The notes: generated from the sequence alone by a model not told the origin. Positions 9,218-18,273 are shown, counted from the stretch's first letter. The stretch: 64,000 bases of DNA from Pseudacidovorax intermedius (GCF_003350475.1 NZ_QQAV01000002.1:434001-498000), one strand, 5' to 3'. Program-made: numbers and translations.

Positions 9218-9403
9218 TCAGGCGGCCTTGACGCTCTTCTTGGCCTTGGCCTTGTGAGCGACCTTGTGCTTGGTGGCCTTCTTGGTGTGCTTGGCCGAGG
9301 CGGCCTTCACGGCCGGCGCGTCGGTCGGCGCAGCGGCGGGGGCCTGGGCGAAGGCGCCGGTGGCGATCAGACCGGCGGTGGCGAAAGCGAGAAGCTTCTT
9401 CAT
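9218..9403 (-). CDS. Small Lys/Ala-rich secreted protein
   Basis: 61-residue protein with a clear signal peptide (MKKLLAFATAGLIATGAFAQ) followed by about 40 residues made almost only of Ala, Lys, Pro and a few His, Thr and Val, ending KKSVKAA. The mature part is very basic and probably unstructured. AGGA at proper distance before the ATG (9403) and a terminator after the stop support it as a real gene. Function is unknown; small basic secreted proteins of this sort are common in Comamonadaceae and can bind nucleic acid, heparin-like polymers or lipopolysaccharide, but nothing here shows which. The longer frame extending upstream to 9646 overlaps the likely icd control region and is not used. 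Confidence 0.75.
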   Translation of the reverse strand: MKKLLAFATAGLIATGAFAQAPAAAPTDAPAVKAASAKHTKKATKHKVAHKAKAKKSVKAA

Positions 9404-9658
9404 AAGAACATCCTTTGGGATTGACGGTTTTTGGGACTGCCTTGATGAGCACTCAGCCATACACGGGATCGTGGCCGGCTGCTTGTAAAACGGCGCAGAC
9501 GCGATCCGGTTGACGGCGCCGGTGAACATCGCGCGGGTAGCCCCATGCGCCCCGTCGCCTGCAGGGCCGCGTCTAGAATTCCTTGCCACGCCGGCCCTTC
9601 CGCGGCTGCGCGCGACCGTTGTCGTACGAAGTGGCGCTTCTTCCACCCAAGCTCATCC

Positions 9659-10924
9659 ATGTCCAGCTACCAGCACATCCAAGTCCCGGCGGAGGGCCGG
9701 AAGATCACCGTCAATGCCGACAACACGCTCGACGTGCCGGACCAGGTGATCATCCCCTTCATCGAGGGCGACGGCGTCGGTCGCGACGTGACGCCGGTGA
9801 TGCTCAAAGTGGTGGATGCGGCGGTGGCCCAGGCCTATGGCGGCGCCCGCAAGATCCACTGGATGGAGATCTATGCTGGCGGCAAGTCCACCCAGCTCTA
9901 TGGTCCCGACGTCTGGCTGCCTGACGAAACCCTCGCTGCGGTGCGCGACTACGTCGTCTCGATCAAGGGGCCGCTGACGACGCCCGTCGGCGGCGGCATC
10001 CGCAGCCTGAACGTCGCGCTGCGCCAGCAGCTCGACCTGTACGTGTGCCTGCGCCCGGTGCGCTATTTCAATGGCGTGCCTTCGCCGCTGCGCGAGCCGA
10101 GCAAGACCGACATGGCCATCTTCCGCGAGAACTCAGAGGACATCTATGCCGGCATCGAGTACGAGGCCCGCTCCGAAAAAGCGCAGAAGCTGATCCGCTT
10201 CCTGGTGGACGAACTCGGTGCCAAGACCCTCCGCTTCCCCGAGACCTCGGCCATCGGCCTCAAGCCGGTGTCCATCGAAGGCACGGAGCGCTTGGTGCGC
10301 AAGGCCATCCAGTACGCCATCGACAACGACAAGCCCAGTGTCACGCTCGTGCACAAGGGCAACATCATGAAGTTCACCGAGGGCGGCTTCCGCGAATGGG
10401 GCTACGCCCTGGCGGCGCGCGAGTTCGGCGGCCAGCCCATCGACGGCGGACCGTGGCTGCGGGTCAAGAGCCCGAAGACCGGCAAGGACATCGTCATCAA
10501 GGACGTGATCGCCGATGCCTTCCTGCAGCAGATCCTGCTGCGGCCCGCCGAGTATTCGGTGATCGCCACGCTCAACCTGAACGGCGACTACATCTCCGAC
10601 GCGCTCGCGGCGCAGGTGGGCGGCATCGGGATCGCACCGGGCGCCAACATGTCCGACACCGTGGCCATGTTCGAGGCCACGCACGGCACGGCGCCCAAGT
10701 ACGCCGGCAAGGACTACGTCAACCCAGGCTCCAGCATCCTCTCGGCCGAGATGATGCTGCGCCACATGGGCTGGAAGGAAGCGGCGGACCTGATCATCCG
10801 GGCCATGGAGGCGGCGATCCAGAGCAAGCGGGTCACCTATGACTTCGCGCGGCTGATGGATGGCGCGACGCAGGTGAGCTGCTCCGGCTTTGGTCAGGTG
10901 ATGATCGACGCCATGGCCGAGTAA
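9659..10924 (+). CDS. icd: Isocitrate dehydrogenase (NADP-dependent)
   Basis: TCA-cycle enzyme that oxidises and decarboxylates isocitrate to 2-oxoglutarate. The ATG at 9659 gives 421 residues, close to the 416 of the E. coli enzyme; the frame upstream to 9545 has no supporting features. Recognisable elements are [17 protein letters not shown], the substrate loop [23 protein letters not shown], and [23 protein letters not shown], whose Lys-Tyr pair marks NADP preference. It is alone, with 147 bp of non-coding DNA before the next gene, and has no obvious partner in the neighbourhood. Confidence 0.97.
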   Translation: MSSYQHIQVPAEGRKITVNADNTLDVPDQVIIPFIEGDGVGRDVTPVMLKVVDAAVAQAYGGARKIHWMEIYAGGKSTQLYGPDVWLPDETLAAVRDYVVSIKGPLTTPVGGGIRSLNVALRQQLDLYVCLRPVRYFNGVPSPLREPSKTDMAIFRENSEDIYAGIEYEARSEKAQKLIRFLVDELGAKTLRFPETSAIGLKPVSIEGTERLVRKAIQYAIDNDKPSVTLVHKGNIMKFTEGGFREWGYALAAREFGGQPIDGGPWLRVKSPKTGKDIVIKDVIADAFLQQILLRPAEYSVIATLNLNGDYISDALAAQVGGIGIAPGANMSDTVAMFEATHGTAPKYAGKDYVNPGSSILSAEMMLRHMGWKEAADLIIRAMEAAIQSKRVTYDFARLMDGATQVSCSGFGQVMIDAMAE

Positions 10925-11071
10925 CGGGGCCGCCGCCCGATGCGCCGCACGTTGCGGCGGCGCGTACGGCCTTCATCGAGCGCGGCGCACGCGTCCCCGC
11001 GACGCTTCCTACAGCCGCATGGACGTGGCATGACAGGGTAGGGGCTCCATCGTTTGCCAAGGAGCCTCCCC

Positions 11072-11569
11072 ATGCCCATGAAGACCGTCCAGGACCTGTT
11101 CATCCACGACCTGTCCGACACCTACAGCGCCGAGAAGCAGATGACCCGCTCGCTGCCCAAGATGGCGCGCGCGGCGACCAATCCCGAGTTGCAGGCCGCC
11201 TTCGAAGCCCACTTGGAAGAGACGCGCGCGCAGGTCGAACGCATCGAGCAGGTCGCCGAGCAGTGTGGCTTCAAGCTCAAGCGCATCAAGTGCGAGGGCA
11301 TGGAAGGCTTGATCGAGGAAGCGACCTCGCTCATCGACCAGATCGAAGCAGGCCCGGTGCTCGATGCGGCGCTCATCGCCTCGGCTCAGAAGGCAGAGCA
11401 CTATGAAATCGCCGGATACACCTCGCTGTGCCTGGTGGCGCAGAAGCTGGGCTTCCAGGAGGCGGTCTCGCTGCTCAAGGAGACTTTGGGCGAGGAGCAG
11501 GCCACGGACCAGCGGCTGGGCACGTTGGCGGAGGCGATGCAGATCGACGAGGCGCAGGCTGCCGCCTGA
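11072..11569 (+). CDS. DUF892 (YciE-like) ferritin-like protein
   Basis: 165-residue helical protein of the DUF892/YciE family, which has a four-helix ferritin-like fold and is usually linked to stress responses. The opening MPMKTVQDLFIHDLSDTYSAEKQ is the family signature, and a Glu/His pattern (HLEETRAQVERIEQ, KAEHYEIAGYTS) supplies possible metal ligands. AAGGAG at 11059-11064 is 7 bp before the ATG at 11072, so this start is preferred over the frame opening at 11054. It is monocistronic. Function in the cell is not established. Confidence 0.88.
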   Translation: MPMKTVQDLFIHDLSDTYSAEKQMTRSLPKMARAATNPELQAAFEAHLEETRAQVERIEQVAEQCGFKLKRIKCEGMEGLIEEATSLIDQIEAGPVLDAALIASAQKAEHYEIAGYTSLCLVAQKLGFQEAVSLLKETLGEEQATDQRLGTLAEAMQIDEAQAAA

Positions 11570-11653
11570 TCCGGCACTCTCCCGCGTCTTGATGCCCCGC
11601 CGCGCGCCTTGACACGTCAGGGCGCATCTGCGCCCGCAGTCAGGCCCAGGAAC

Positions 11654-11676
11654 GAACCCCCGCCAGCGCGGGGTTT
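11654..11676. terminator. Likely bidirectional terminator between DUF892 and VWA genes
   Basis: Near-perfect inverted repeat AACCCC(C)GC ... GCGGGGTT with a short loop, between convergent genes. T-tracts are short on both sides, so efficiency is uncertain. Confidence 0.5.
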
Positions 11677-11749
11677 CGCGCTTTCTCCCGTGGGCCTGCA
11701 GATGACTCGGCGCTGACCAGCCCACCCGGCGGGCGCGACGCTGGAAGGC

Positions 11750-12808
11750 TTACAGAATCCGGTTGAACCAGAGCAACGACAGTCCGGCCGCCAACAGCGA
11801 CAGGGCGGCCGCCGCAATGGCGAAGAGCGCGGAGATCTCGGTTTCCTTCTTTTCCACCGCCAGGCGCGAACTGAGGGTTTCGTAGACCTTGTGCAGATCC
11901 TGCGCGGTGCCGGCGTAGAAGTACTCGGCGGCGGTCCGGTTGGCGACCGCCTTGAGCGTCTCCTCATCCAGGCGCACGCGCATCGACCAGCCTTCGAAGC
12001 CGATGGTTTCGCCATCCACCGTGCCCACGCCCACCGTGTAGACGCGCACCCCCCGATCAGCCGCGGCCTTGGCGGCGTCCAGCGGATCGACGCCGGTGGT
12101 GCGCTGGCCGTCGGTCAACATGATGATCGCTGCCGACGAGTAGGAGCCCGGCGCCACGGGCTTGAACGGCTCGGCCGGCTTGCGCCCCGCGCGATCCAGC
12201 GAGATGCCCTGCTGCCGGCTCTGCGGCCCGAAGTCGGCGATGTCGATGCCGGCATCCGGGAATAGCGTGGCCAGCGACACCACGATGGCATTGCCCGTCG
12301 CCGTGGCACGCTGCAGTTGGAAGGAGTCGATGGCCGCCACCAGTTCGTCACGGCTGGTGGTGGGCAACTGCGCCACGTTCGCGCTGCCGGCGAAGGCCAC
12401 GACGCCCACCTTGACGTTTCGCGGCAGGTCCTTGATGAAGGCCTTGGCGGCTTCCTGCGCGGCCACCAGGCGGTTGGGCTTCACGTCCTCGGCGCGCATG
12501 CTGCCCGACACGTCCATCGCCAGGATGATGGTCTGCTGGTTGGAGGGCAGCGTGATCACCGCCAGCGGGCGGGCCGCGGCGAGCAGCATGGCCGTGATCG
12601 CCAGCAGGAAGAGCACGGGCGGCAGGTGCCTGCGCAGCGACTGCCGTACGCCCAGCGCCTCGCGCACGATGGACAGGCTGGCATAGCGCACGGCCAGCTT
12701 CTTCTTGCGCCGGATCAGCCACACGTACAGCAGGATCAGCGCGGGCACGAGCAGCAGCAGCCACAGGAACTGCGGCCAGAGGAAGGTCAGGGGCAGCGTG
12801 GCATTCAT
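11750..12808 (-). CDS. VWA domain membrane protein (BatA-like)
   Basis: 352-residue inner-membrane protein with N-terminal membrane segments (about 10-32 and 62-82), a von Willebrand factor A domain carrying an intact MIDAS motif DVSGS (99-103), and a C-terminal membrane segment ending SLLWFNRIL. This is the BatA/aerotolerance architecture. The start overlaps the stop of the DUF58 gene (ATGA, 12805-12808), and MoxR and DUF58 precede it. In such MoxR–DUF58–VWA groups the AAA ATPase is thought to act as a chaperone that readies VWA proteins and metal-dependent partners. The BatB/BatD genes that often follow are absent here. Confidence 0.9.
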   Translation of the reverse strand: MNATLPLTFLWPQFLWLLLLVPALILLYVWLIRRKKKLAVRYASLSIVREALGVRQSLRRHLPPVLFLLAITAMLLAAARPLAVITLPSNQQTIILAMDVSGSMRAEDVKPNRLVAAQEAAKAFIKDLPRNVKVGVVAFAGSANVAQLPTTSRDELVAAIDSFQLQRATATGNAIVVSLATLFPDAGIDIADFGPQSRQQGISLDRAGRKPAEPFKPVAPGSYSSAAIIMLTDGQRTTGVDPLDAAKAAADRGVRVYTVGVGTVDGETIGFEGWSMRVRLDEETLKAVANRTAAEYFYAGTAQDLHKVYETLSSRLAVEKKETEISALFAIAAAALSLLAAGLSLLWFNRIL

Positions 12809-13803
12809 CGCAGTTCTCCAGCCCGTCGTGGCGGCGCGCCGGTCGCGCGCACCCGGCGACGGCGCATGTCGGCAAATCGGACGATGGCTTCGACCAGATC
12901 GTCGGCGGTGGAGAGCTCCAGTGCATCGACGCCGGCGTTGGCCAGGGCCTCGCGCAGGGCTTCCTCGCGCTCCGCGGCGAGCCTGGCGAAGCGGCGGCGG
13001 AAGGCCGCATCGTGGGTGTCGACCCAGACCTGCTCGCCGGTTTCGGCATCGGCCAGCGGCACCAGGCCCAGGTCGGGCAGTTCACGCTCCAGGGGGTCGA
13101 ACAGGCGCACGGCCACCACTTCGTGGCGCTGGGCCAGGCGCGCAAGGGGCTTCTCCCAGCCGGGCTCCGTGAGGAAGTCGGAAACGACGAAGACGGTGCT
13201 GCGCCGGGGCATCAGTCCTGCGGCCGACTGCAGCATGTCGGCCAGGCGCGTCATGCCGCGGTGGGGCGCCTTGGCGTCCGCTGCGGCATGCGCACGGCGC
13301 TCCATCTCGTGCAGCAGCCGCAGCACATGCGTTCGGCTGCTGCGCGGGGGCAGCACAGCCTCGAGGTCGTGGCCATAGACGAGCGCCCCCACGCGGTTGC
13401 CATGGCGCGTGAGCAGCCGCGCGAGCACGCCGACGAAGCCGGCCGAGATCTCGCGCTTGGCCTTGGGGCCGGAGCCGAAATCCACCGAGCGGCTGAGGTC
13501 GAGCACGAACCAGGCGGCCATCTCCCGGTCTTCGGTGAAGACGCGCACGTGCGGCACCTGCTGGCGCGCGGTGACGTTCCAGTCGATGTGGCGTACGTCG
13601 TCGTGCATCTGGTATTCGCGCAGGTCGGCCAGGTCCAGGCCGGTGCCGCGCATCAGCGTGCGGTAGTCGCCCTGCAGCAGGCCGTCGAGGCGGCGGATGA
13701 CGGTCCACTCCAGCCGGCGCAGCAGGCGGTCGGCCGCTCCGGCCTCGGGAGCCGGGTCGTTGGCCGCCGGCGCGACGGCGGGCTTGCGGCGCCACAGCTT
13801 CAT
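12805..13803 (-). CDS. DUF58 domain protein
   Basis: 332-residue protein whose centre (about 40-200) matches DUF58: GTGLDLADLREYQMHDDVRHIDWNVTARQ and FTEDREMAAWFVLDLSRSVDFGSG are the family hallmarks, the latter a degenerate MIDAS-like site. No signal peptide or membrane span is evident, so it is cytosolic or peripheral. It begins directly after the MoxR stop and overlaps the VWA gene by 4 bp, so the three products should be made in step. The molecular role of DUF58 is not settled. Confidence 0.88.
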   Translation of the reverse strand: MKLWRRKPAVAPAANDPAPEAGAADRLLRRLEWTVIRRLDGLLQGDYRTLMRGTGLDLADLREYQMHDDVRHIDWNVTARQQVPHVRVFTEDREMAAWFVLDLSRSVDFGSGPKAKREISAGFVGVLARLLTRHGNRVGALVYGHDLEAVLPPRSSRTHVLRLLHEMERRAHAAADAKAPHRGMTRLADMLQSAAGLMPRRSTVFVVSDFLTEPGWEKPLARLAQRHEVVAVRLFDPLERELPDLGLVPLADAETGEQVWVDTHDAAFRRRFARLAAEREEALREALANAGVDALELSTADDLVEAIVRFADMRRRRVRATGAPPRRAGELR

Positions 13804-14820
13804 TCAGGCCACCAGCTTGTCGTGTTCGAGCGGCCGCGGGGGCGCGGGCACGGCGCGCATGATCTTCTCGATCAGCAGATCGGGCGTGAGGCCTTCGGAC
13901 AAGCCCTCGTACGACAGCGTCACGCGGTGGCGCAGCACATCGGGCACCAGGTCGCTCATGTCCTCGGGCAGCACGTAGGCCCGGCCGCGCAGCATGGCGA
14001 GAGCGCGTGCGCCTTCGGCCAGGCCGATGGTGGCACGTGGGCTGGCGCCAAAGGTGATGAAGCGGCGCGTGTCCTTGAGGCCGAACCTCTCGGGGTTGCG
14101 CGTGGCGGAGATCAGCTTGACCGCGTACTGGATCAGCGATGGGTCGACATACACCTGCCGCGACTGGGCCTGCAACGCCGCCAGCTGCTCGATGGTGGCC
14201 ACCGGCGCGGCCTCCAGCTTCTCGCCGATCACGCGCTGGACGATGACGAATTCCTCGTCGTCGGTGGGGTAGTCGACCAGCACCTTCATCATGAAGCGGT
14301 CCACCTGGGCCTCGGGCAAGGGGTAGGTGCCTTCGGTCTCGATGGGGTTCTGCGTGGCCATGACCAGGAAGGGGCGCGGCACGCGGTGCGTCTCGCCGGC
14401 GATGGTCACCTGGCGTTCCTGCATCACCTCTAGCAGCGCGCTCTGCACCTTGGCCGGCGCGCGGTTGATTTCGTCGGCCAGCAGCAGGTTGGCAAAGACC
14501 GGGCCGAGCGAGGTGGAGAAGTCGCCGGTCTTCTGGTTGTAGATGCGCGTGCCCACCAGATCAGCCGGCACCAGGTCGGGCGTGAACTGGATGCGCTTGA
14601 AGCTGCCGCGCATGGTGTCGGCCAGCGTCTTGACGGTGAGCGTCTTGGCGAGGCCCGGCACGCCTTCCACCAGCAGGTGGCCGCCGGCCAGCATGGCCAC
14701 CATCACCCGTTCGAGGAAGCGGTCCTGGCCTACCACCACGCGCTTGACCTGGTAGAGGATCTGTTCCATCAGCTCGGCGGTGGTGGCGGCGGTGTCGGGC
14801 AGGGCGGTCGGTGTGGTCAT
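13804..14820 (-). CDS. MoxR-family AAA+ ATPase
   Basis: 338-residue AAA+ ATPase with Walker A GVPGLAKT (53-60), Walker B LLLADEIN (112-119), sensor-1 region VMATQNPIE and the PEAQVDRF box. MoxR ATPases act as chaperones that help mature enzyme complexes together with VWA-domain partners. It is the first gene of the MoxR–DUF58–VWA cluster; its stop abuts the DUF58 start. A protease gene lies 90 bp upstream on the same strand and could be part of the same transcript. The client of this system cannot be named from the neighbourhood. Confidence 0.93.
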   Translation of the reverse strand: MTTPTALPDTAATTAELMEQILYQVKRVVVGQDRFLERVMVAMLAGGHLLVEGVPGLAKTLTVKTLADTMRGSFKRIQFTPDLVPADLVGTRIYNQKTGDFSTSLGPVFANLLLADEINRAPAKVQSALLEVMQERQVTIAGETHRVPRPFLVMATQNPIETEGTYPLPEAQVDRFMMKVLVDYPTDDEEFVIVQRVIGEKLEAAPVATIEQLAALQAQSRQVYVDPSLIQYAVKLISATRNPERFGLKDTRRFITFGASPRATIGLAEGARALAMLRGRAYVLPEDMSDLVPDVLRHRVTLSYEGLSEGLTPDLLIEKIMRAVPAPPRPLEHDKLVA

Positions 14821-14910
14821 GAGGCTTCCGGTGGACGGTCGGTAGGCGGCGGTCTATGGATGGGTCAGTACGATGCCAGCCGCGCAGGCTGGCGCTGGGC
14901 GCGGACAGCG

Positions 14911-15903
14911 TCAGAAGGGCGGCGAGCCCACCGCCGAGGCGGCGTTCTCGATGGGCACCGCGAAGCCGATGCCGATGAAGGTACGTTGCTGCGTCGGGTT
15001 GAGGATGGCGGTGACGATGCCGAGCACCTCGCCGTCCATGTTGATCAGCGGGCCGCCGGAGTTGCCGGGGTTGGCCGCCGCATCGAACTGGATCAGGTTG
15101 GACAGCTCCTGCCTGCCCTCCGGCGACTGGAAGGAGCGCTTGAGCCCGGACACCACGCCGGCGGAGACCGAGGGTCCGATGCCGAAGGGAAAGCCCACGG
15201 CCGCGACCTGATCGCCGGGGCGCAGGTCGGCGGTCGATTTCATGGTGGCCGCCATCAGGTCGTCGGGAATCTTCTGCGCCTGGAGGACGGCCAGGTCGTT
15301 CTCGGGCTGCACGCCGGTCACGGTGGCCACGGATTCCAGGCCGTCGAAGAAGGTCACCTTGATCTTCTGCGCGCCCGCGACCACATGCAGGTTGGTCAGG
15401 ATCACGCCCTTGTCGACGATGACCACGCCGGTGCCGATACCGCGCTCGACCTCGCCGGGCGGGCCCGAAGCCTCGGGCGGCTTGCCGCGCGCCATGTTGC
15501 GGCCGCGCTTCTCGGTCCGCGCGGCGGGGGTCTCCTTTTCCTCCCCGTAGCTCACGACGCGGACCACCGAGGGCCGGATCGTGTCCGCTGCGCGCGTCGC
15601 CTGCGAAGGCAGCGTCTGCGTCTGCAGCGTCTTGAGCACGGCGGCGTCGATGTCCTTCTGCGTCAGCTGGAACCCGGCGGTCGGGCGCTGCCACAGCCAG
15701 GCGCTGGTGGCACCCAGGGCCAGCACGGCGACCGTGAGGGCCGCCACGGCGCGGCGGCCCGGCTGCCATGCCGCCGGGCGGGCGGACGGGCCAGGCGAGG
15801 GGGCGTGGCGTTCCCCTCCAGCTGGCGGCAACGGGGAGGACATCGGCTCGTCCTCGGCAACGGGACGAGGGGGCGACGGGCTGTAGCGGGCGGGCCTGCG
15901 CAT
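14911..15903 (-). CDS. Membrane-anchored trypsin-like serine protease (DegS-like, no PDZ)
   Basis: 330-residue S1C-type protease. A Pro-rich cytosolic N-terminus is followed by one membrane segment (about 50-70, ALTVAVLALGATSAWLW), a helical stretch and the protease domain with catalytic His173 (TNLHVVAG), Asp203 (ENDLAVLQ) and Ser282 (NPGNSGGPL). It ends soon after the protease fold and has no PDZ domain, unlike DegP or DegS, so regulation by peptide binding is not expected. GGAGG 7 bp before the ATG at 15903 decides the start over the upstream frame to 15981. It lies upstream of moxR on the same strand. Confidence 0.9.
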   Translation of the reverse strand: MRRPARYSPSPPRPVAEDEPMSSPLPPAGGERHAPSPGPSARPAAWQPGRRAVAALTVAVLALGATSAWLWQRPTAGFQLTQKDIDAAVLKTLQTQTLPSQATRAADTIRPSVVRVVSYGEEKETPAARTEKRGRNMARGKPPEASGPPGEVERGIGTGVVIVDKGVILTNLHVVAGAQKIKVTFFDGLESVATVTGVQPENDLAVLQAQKIPDDLMAATMKSTADLRPGDQVAAVGFPFGIGPSVSAGVVSGLKRSFQSPEGRQELSNLIQFDAAANPGNSGGPLINMDGEVLGIVTAILNPTQQRTFIGIGFAVPIENAASAVGSPPF

Positions 15904-15992
15904 CGATGCACCTCCGGAAAAGTGATGCAGGGGTGGGGTCACCCTAGCACGCTTCGTACCGCTTTGCAGCCCCTGCGGCATGATCTCCCCGC

Positions 15993-16835
15993 ATGGCGGT
16001 CTTCATCGATACCCACTGTCACCTGGATGCGCCCGAATTCGGTGCGCAGGCGCCGCAGGTGCATGCGCGCTCGCGGCAGGCGGGCGTGGCGCTGTGCCTG
16101 ATCCCGGCCGTGTCCGCCTCCAATTTCGACGCCGTGCGGGTACTGGCGCATGCGCAACAGGATGCCTATGCGCTGGGCATCCATCCGTTGTGCACCGCGG
16201 GGGCCGGCGATTCGGCGCTCGCGGCCCTGGAAGGTGCGCTGGATCGCCACGCCGACGATCCGCGTCTGGTGGCGGTGGGTGAGATCGGGCTGGACTATTT
16301 CGTGCCCGGCCTCGACGGCCTGACGCAGGAGCGGCTGTTCCGGCGTCAGCTTCAGATGGCCTGGCAGCGGCAACTGCCGGTGCTGCTGCATGTGCGCCGC
16401 TCTGTCGACAAGGTGCTGCGCCAGCTGCGCGAGGTGGGCGGCGGCCGACCATGGAGCGGCATCGCCCATGCCTTCGTCGGCAGCCGCCAGCAGGCCGAGG
16501 AATGCCTGGCGCTTGGGCTGAAGCTCGGGCTGGGCGGCGCGATGACTTTCGAGCGGGCGACCCGGCTGCGCGACCTGGCGGTGCAACTGCCGCTGGAGTC
16601 CTTCGTCCTCGAGACCGATGCGCCGGACATCCCGCCCCGTTGGCTCTACCAGACCCGGGAGGCGCGCGAAGCCGGCCTGCCCCAGGGGCGCAACGAGCCG
16701 GCGGAAGTCCCCCGCATCGCGCAGGTACTGGCCGAACTGCGCGGCCTGACGGTCGGTGCCGTGGCCGAGGCCACCACCCGGAATGCCGTGGCTGCGGTGC
16801 CCCGACTGGCTCCATTGATGCCCCTCGGGGGATGA
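15993..16835 (+). CDS. TatD-family metal-dependent hydrolase
   Basis: 280-residue TIM-barrel hydrolase of the TatD family (metal-dependent DNase in characterised members). Metal-binding motifs are THCHLD near the start, GEIGLDYF around residue 95, the HVRRS region, and the late ETDAPDIPP. It is divergent from the protease gene, with 89 bp between starts. It is not accompanied by tatABC. It could equally be called YcfH/YjjV-like, as these paralogs are hard to separate without alignment. Confidence 0.9.
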   Translation: MAVFIDTHCHLDAPEFGAQAPQVHARSRQAGVALCLIPAVSASNFDAVRVLAHAQQDAYALGIHPLCTAGAGDSALAALEGALDRHADDPRLVAVGEIGLDYFVPGLDGLTQERLFRRQLQMAWQRQLPVLLHVRRSVDKVLRQLREVGGGRPWSGIAHAFVGSRQQAEECLALGLKLGLGGAMTFERATRLRDLAVQLPLESFVLETDAPDIPPRWLYQTREAREAGLPQGRNEPAEVPRIAQVLAELRGLTVGAVAEATTRNAVAAVPRLAPLMPLGG

Positions 16836-17033
16836 AGGGCTTGCCGCCCTGTCGGACGCGGCCGATACGGCTTCGTAGGCGGAGGTCGCAACATGGCGTT
16901 CCAGCGATTGCAAGGCGTTCTTCGGTGTCATCCTTTGGCCACGGCCTGCCGTTGCAGGCCATACGGGGGCACCACCCCGTGTGTCCCCAACCGGGGCTGC
17001 CCCAGGCGGCCCATCTCCAAAGGAGCGATTCCG

Positions 17034-17609
17034 ATGACAACGTACAACCTCCGCGCCCTTCCTGCTGCCCTGATCGTGGCCCTGGCCGCCATCGGCCTGC
17101 CGGCGGTCGCGCAGACCAGCGCCACGACCACGACGACCACCACCGCGACGACGCCGGCCATGCCTGCGACGGCACAACCGACGCTGACCGAGCGGGCCAA
17201 GGAAACCGGCAAGGAGGCCGTCGACGCCACCGAGCGCGGCGCCAAGAAGGCTTATCACGCCACCAAGAACACCGCCGAGAAGGCGGCCGACGCCACCGAG
17301 CATGGCGCGAAGAAGGCCTACCGCAAGACCAAGGAAGTCGGCGGCGAAGCGGTCGATGCCACCGAAAGCGGCGCCAAGAAGGCCTACCGCAAGACGAAGG
17401 AAGTGGGCGGCAAGGCCGTCGACGCCACGGAGAGCGGTGCCAAGAAGGCCTACAGCGCGACCAAGCACGGCGTGCAGAAGGCCGGCGATGCAACGGCCAA
17501 CGTGGCCCACAAGACGGCCGACGGCATGCGCACCGCCGGCGACAAGATCGGCGAGAAGATCCCCGGTACCGAGCAGAACGAAGCGGCCAAGGCAGCCGGC
17601 AAGCAGTAA
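17034..17609 (+). CDS. Secreted protein of 22-residue Ala/Lys repeats (LEA-like)
   Basis: 191-residue protein with a signal peptide ending LPAVAQ, a Thr-rich spacer (TTTTTTT at 31-37) and then four clear 22-residue repeats from residue 56 with a degenerate fifth. The conserved core is AVDAT-E-x-GAKKAY. Twenty-two is twice the 11-residue period of LEA group 3 and related amphipathic helices, so a long charged helix is expected. AAAGGAG 9 bp before the ATG at 17034 fixes the start; the frame is open to 16893. No enzyme motif is present. Function is unknown; periplasmic stress protection is a guess from the repeat type. Confidence 0.8.
   Translation: MTTYNLRALPAALIVALAAIGLPAVAQTSATTTTTTTATTPAMPATAQPTLTERAKETGKEAVDATERGAKKAYHATKNTAEKAADATEHGAKKAYRKTKEVGGEAVDATESGAKKAYRKTKEVGGKAVDATESGAKKAYSATKHGVQKAGDATANVAHKTADGMRTAGDKIGEKIPGTEQNEAAKAAGKQ
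17199..17528 (+). repeat. Five 66-bp in-frame tandem repeats
   Basis: Units at 17199-17264, 17265-17330, 17331-17396, 17397-17462 and a diverged one at 17463-17528. They encode the 22-residue repeats of the secreted protein. Units 3 and 4 are the most alike, which suggests recent duplication. Confidence 0.85.
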
Positions 17610-17671
17610 TGGGGTGAGTGCCGCCGAGCCCCGCATCCCGCGGAATCGGCGGCCCACCCGGCCCATGGCAG

Positions 17672-17695
17672 AGAGCCCGCTTCGGCGGGCTCTTT
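17672..17695 (+). terminator. Terminator after repeat protein
   Basis: Nine-bp stem AGAGCCCGC (17672-17680), TTCG loop and GCGGGCTCT (17685-17693), then TTTC. The loop is a stable UUCG tetraloop. It lies about 60 bp after the stop. Confidence 0.8.
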
Positions 17696-17742
17696 CGCAT
17701 GGCGGCCCTGGAAGCCGCAGCCGACCGCGCGATGATGGCGCC

Positions 17743-18273
17743 ATGCCGGTGTCGTCTTCTTCGTCCCAACCCGAGTCGCCGCTCCTGGAAGGGCTTGCGC
17801 CCGTGGTCGCCGCCCACACCCGGCTGCTGATCCTGGGCAGCTTCCCGAGCCGCATCTCGCTCGAGAGGCGGCAGTATTATGCGAACCCCCGCAACCAGCT
17901 CTGGACACTCTTGCAAGCCCTCTGGCCCGAGCAGCCGCTTCCGCCTTCTCACGACTATGCCGGGCGCTGCCGGTGGATCCTCGACCGAGGCCTGGGGCTG
18001 TGGGACGTGTACGCACGCTGTTGGCGCACAGGCAGCCTGGATTCCGCCATCCGCGACGCCGAGCCGAACGACCTGCGCCAGCTCGATCTTCCCCGCCTAG
18101 AAGGCGTCGCCCACAACGGCGCCGCCAGCCATGCCCAGGCCATGCGGCTGGGCATGAGGGGCGTGGTCGTCCATCGCCTGCCCTCCACCAGCCCGGCCCA
18201 TGCTGCCTGGAGCCTGGCACGCAAGACCGAGGCCTGGCGCGAGGTCTTCGCACGACACGGGCTTTGCGCATGA
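17743..18273 (+). CDS. DNA-deoxyinosine (hypoxanthine) glycosylase family protein
   Basis: 176-residue protein of the uracil-DNA-glycosylase superfamily, close to the type annotated as DNA-deoxyinosine glycosylase. Motifs are LLILGSFPS (nucleotide-pocket loop, near residue 31), YYANPRNQLWTLL, GLGLWDVYA, and the C-terminal HRLPSTSPAHA, which corresponds to the HPSP-type DNA intercalation loop. It would excise deaminated bases. The ATG at 17743 opens the frame after the terminator; the stop overlaps the next start (ATGA, 18270-18273). Substrate assignment rests on family resemblance alone. Confidence 0.82.
   Translation: MPVSSSSSQPESPLLEGLAPVVAAHTRLLILGSFPSRISLERRQYYANPRNQLWTLLQALWPEQPLPPSHDYAGRCRWILDRGLGLWDVYARCWRTGSLDSAIRDAEPNDLRQLDLPRLEGVAHNGAASHAQAMRLGMRGVVVHRLPSTSPAHAAWSLARKTEAWREVFARHGLCA

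Noticed and set aside
17199-17528. The 66-bp repeats as a CRISPR or mobile repeat
   Set aside because: They are in frame, with changes that keep the 22-residue period, so they are coding repeats of one protein.
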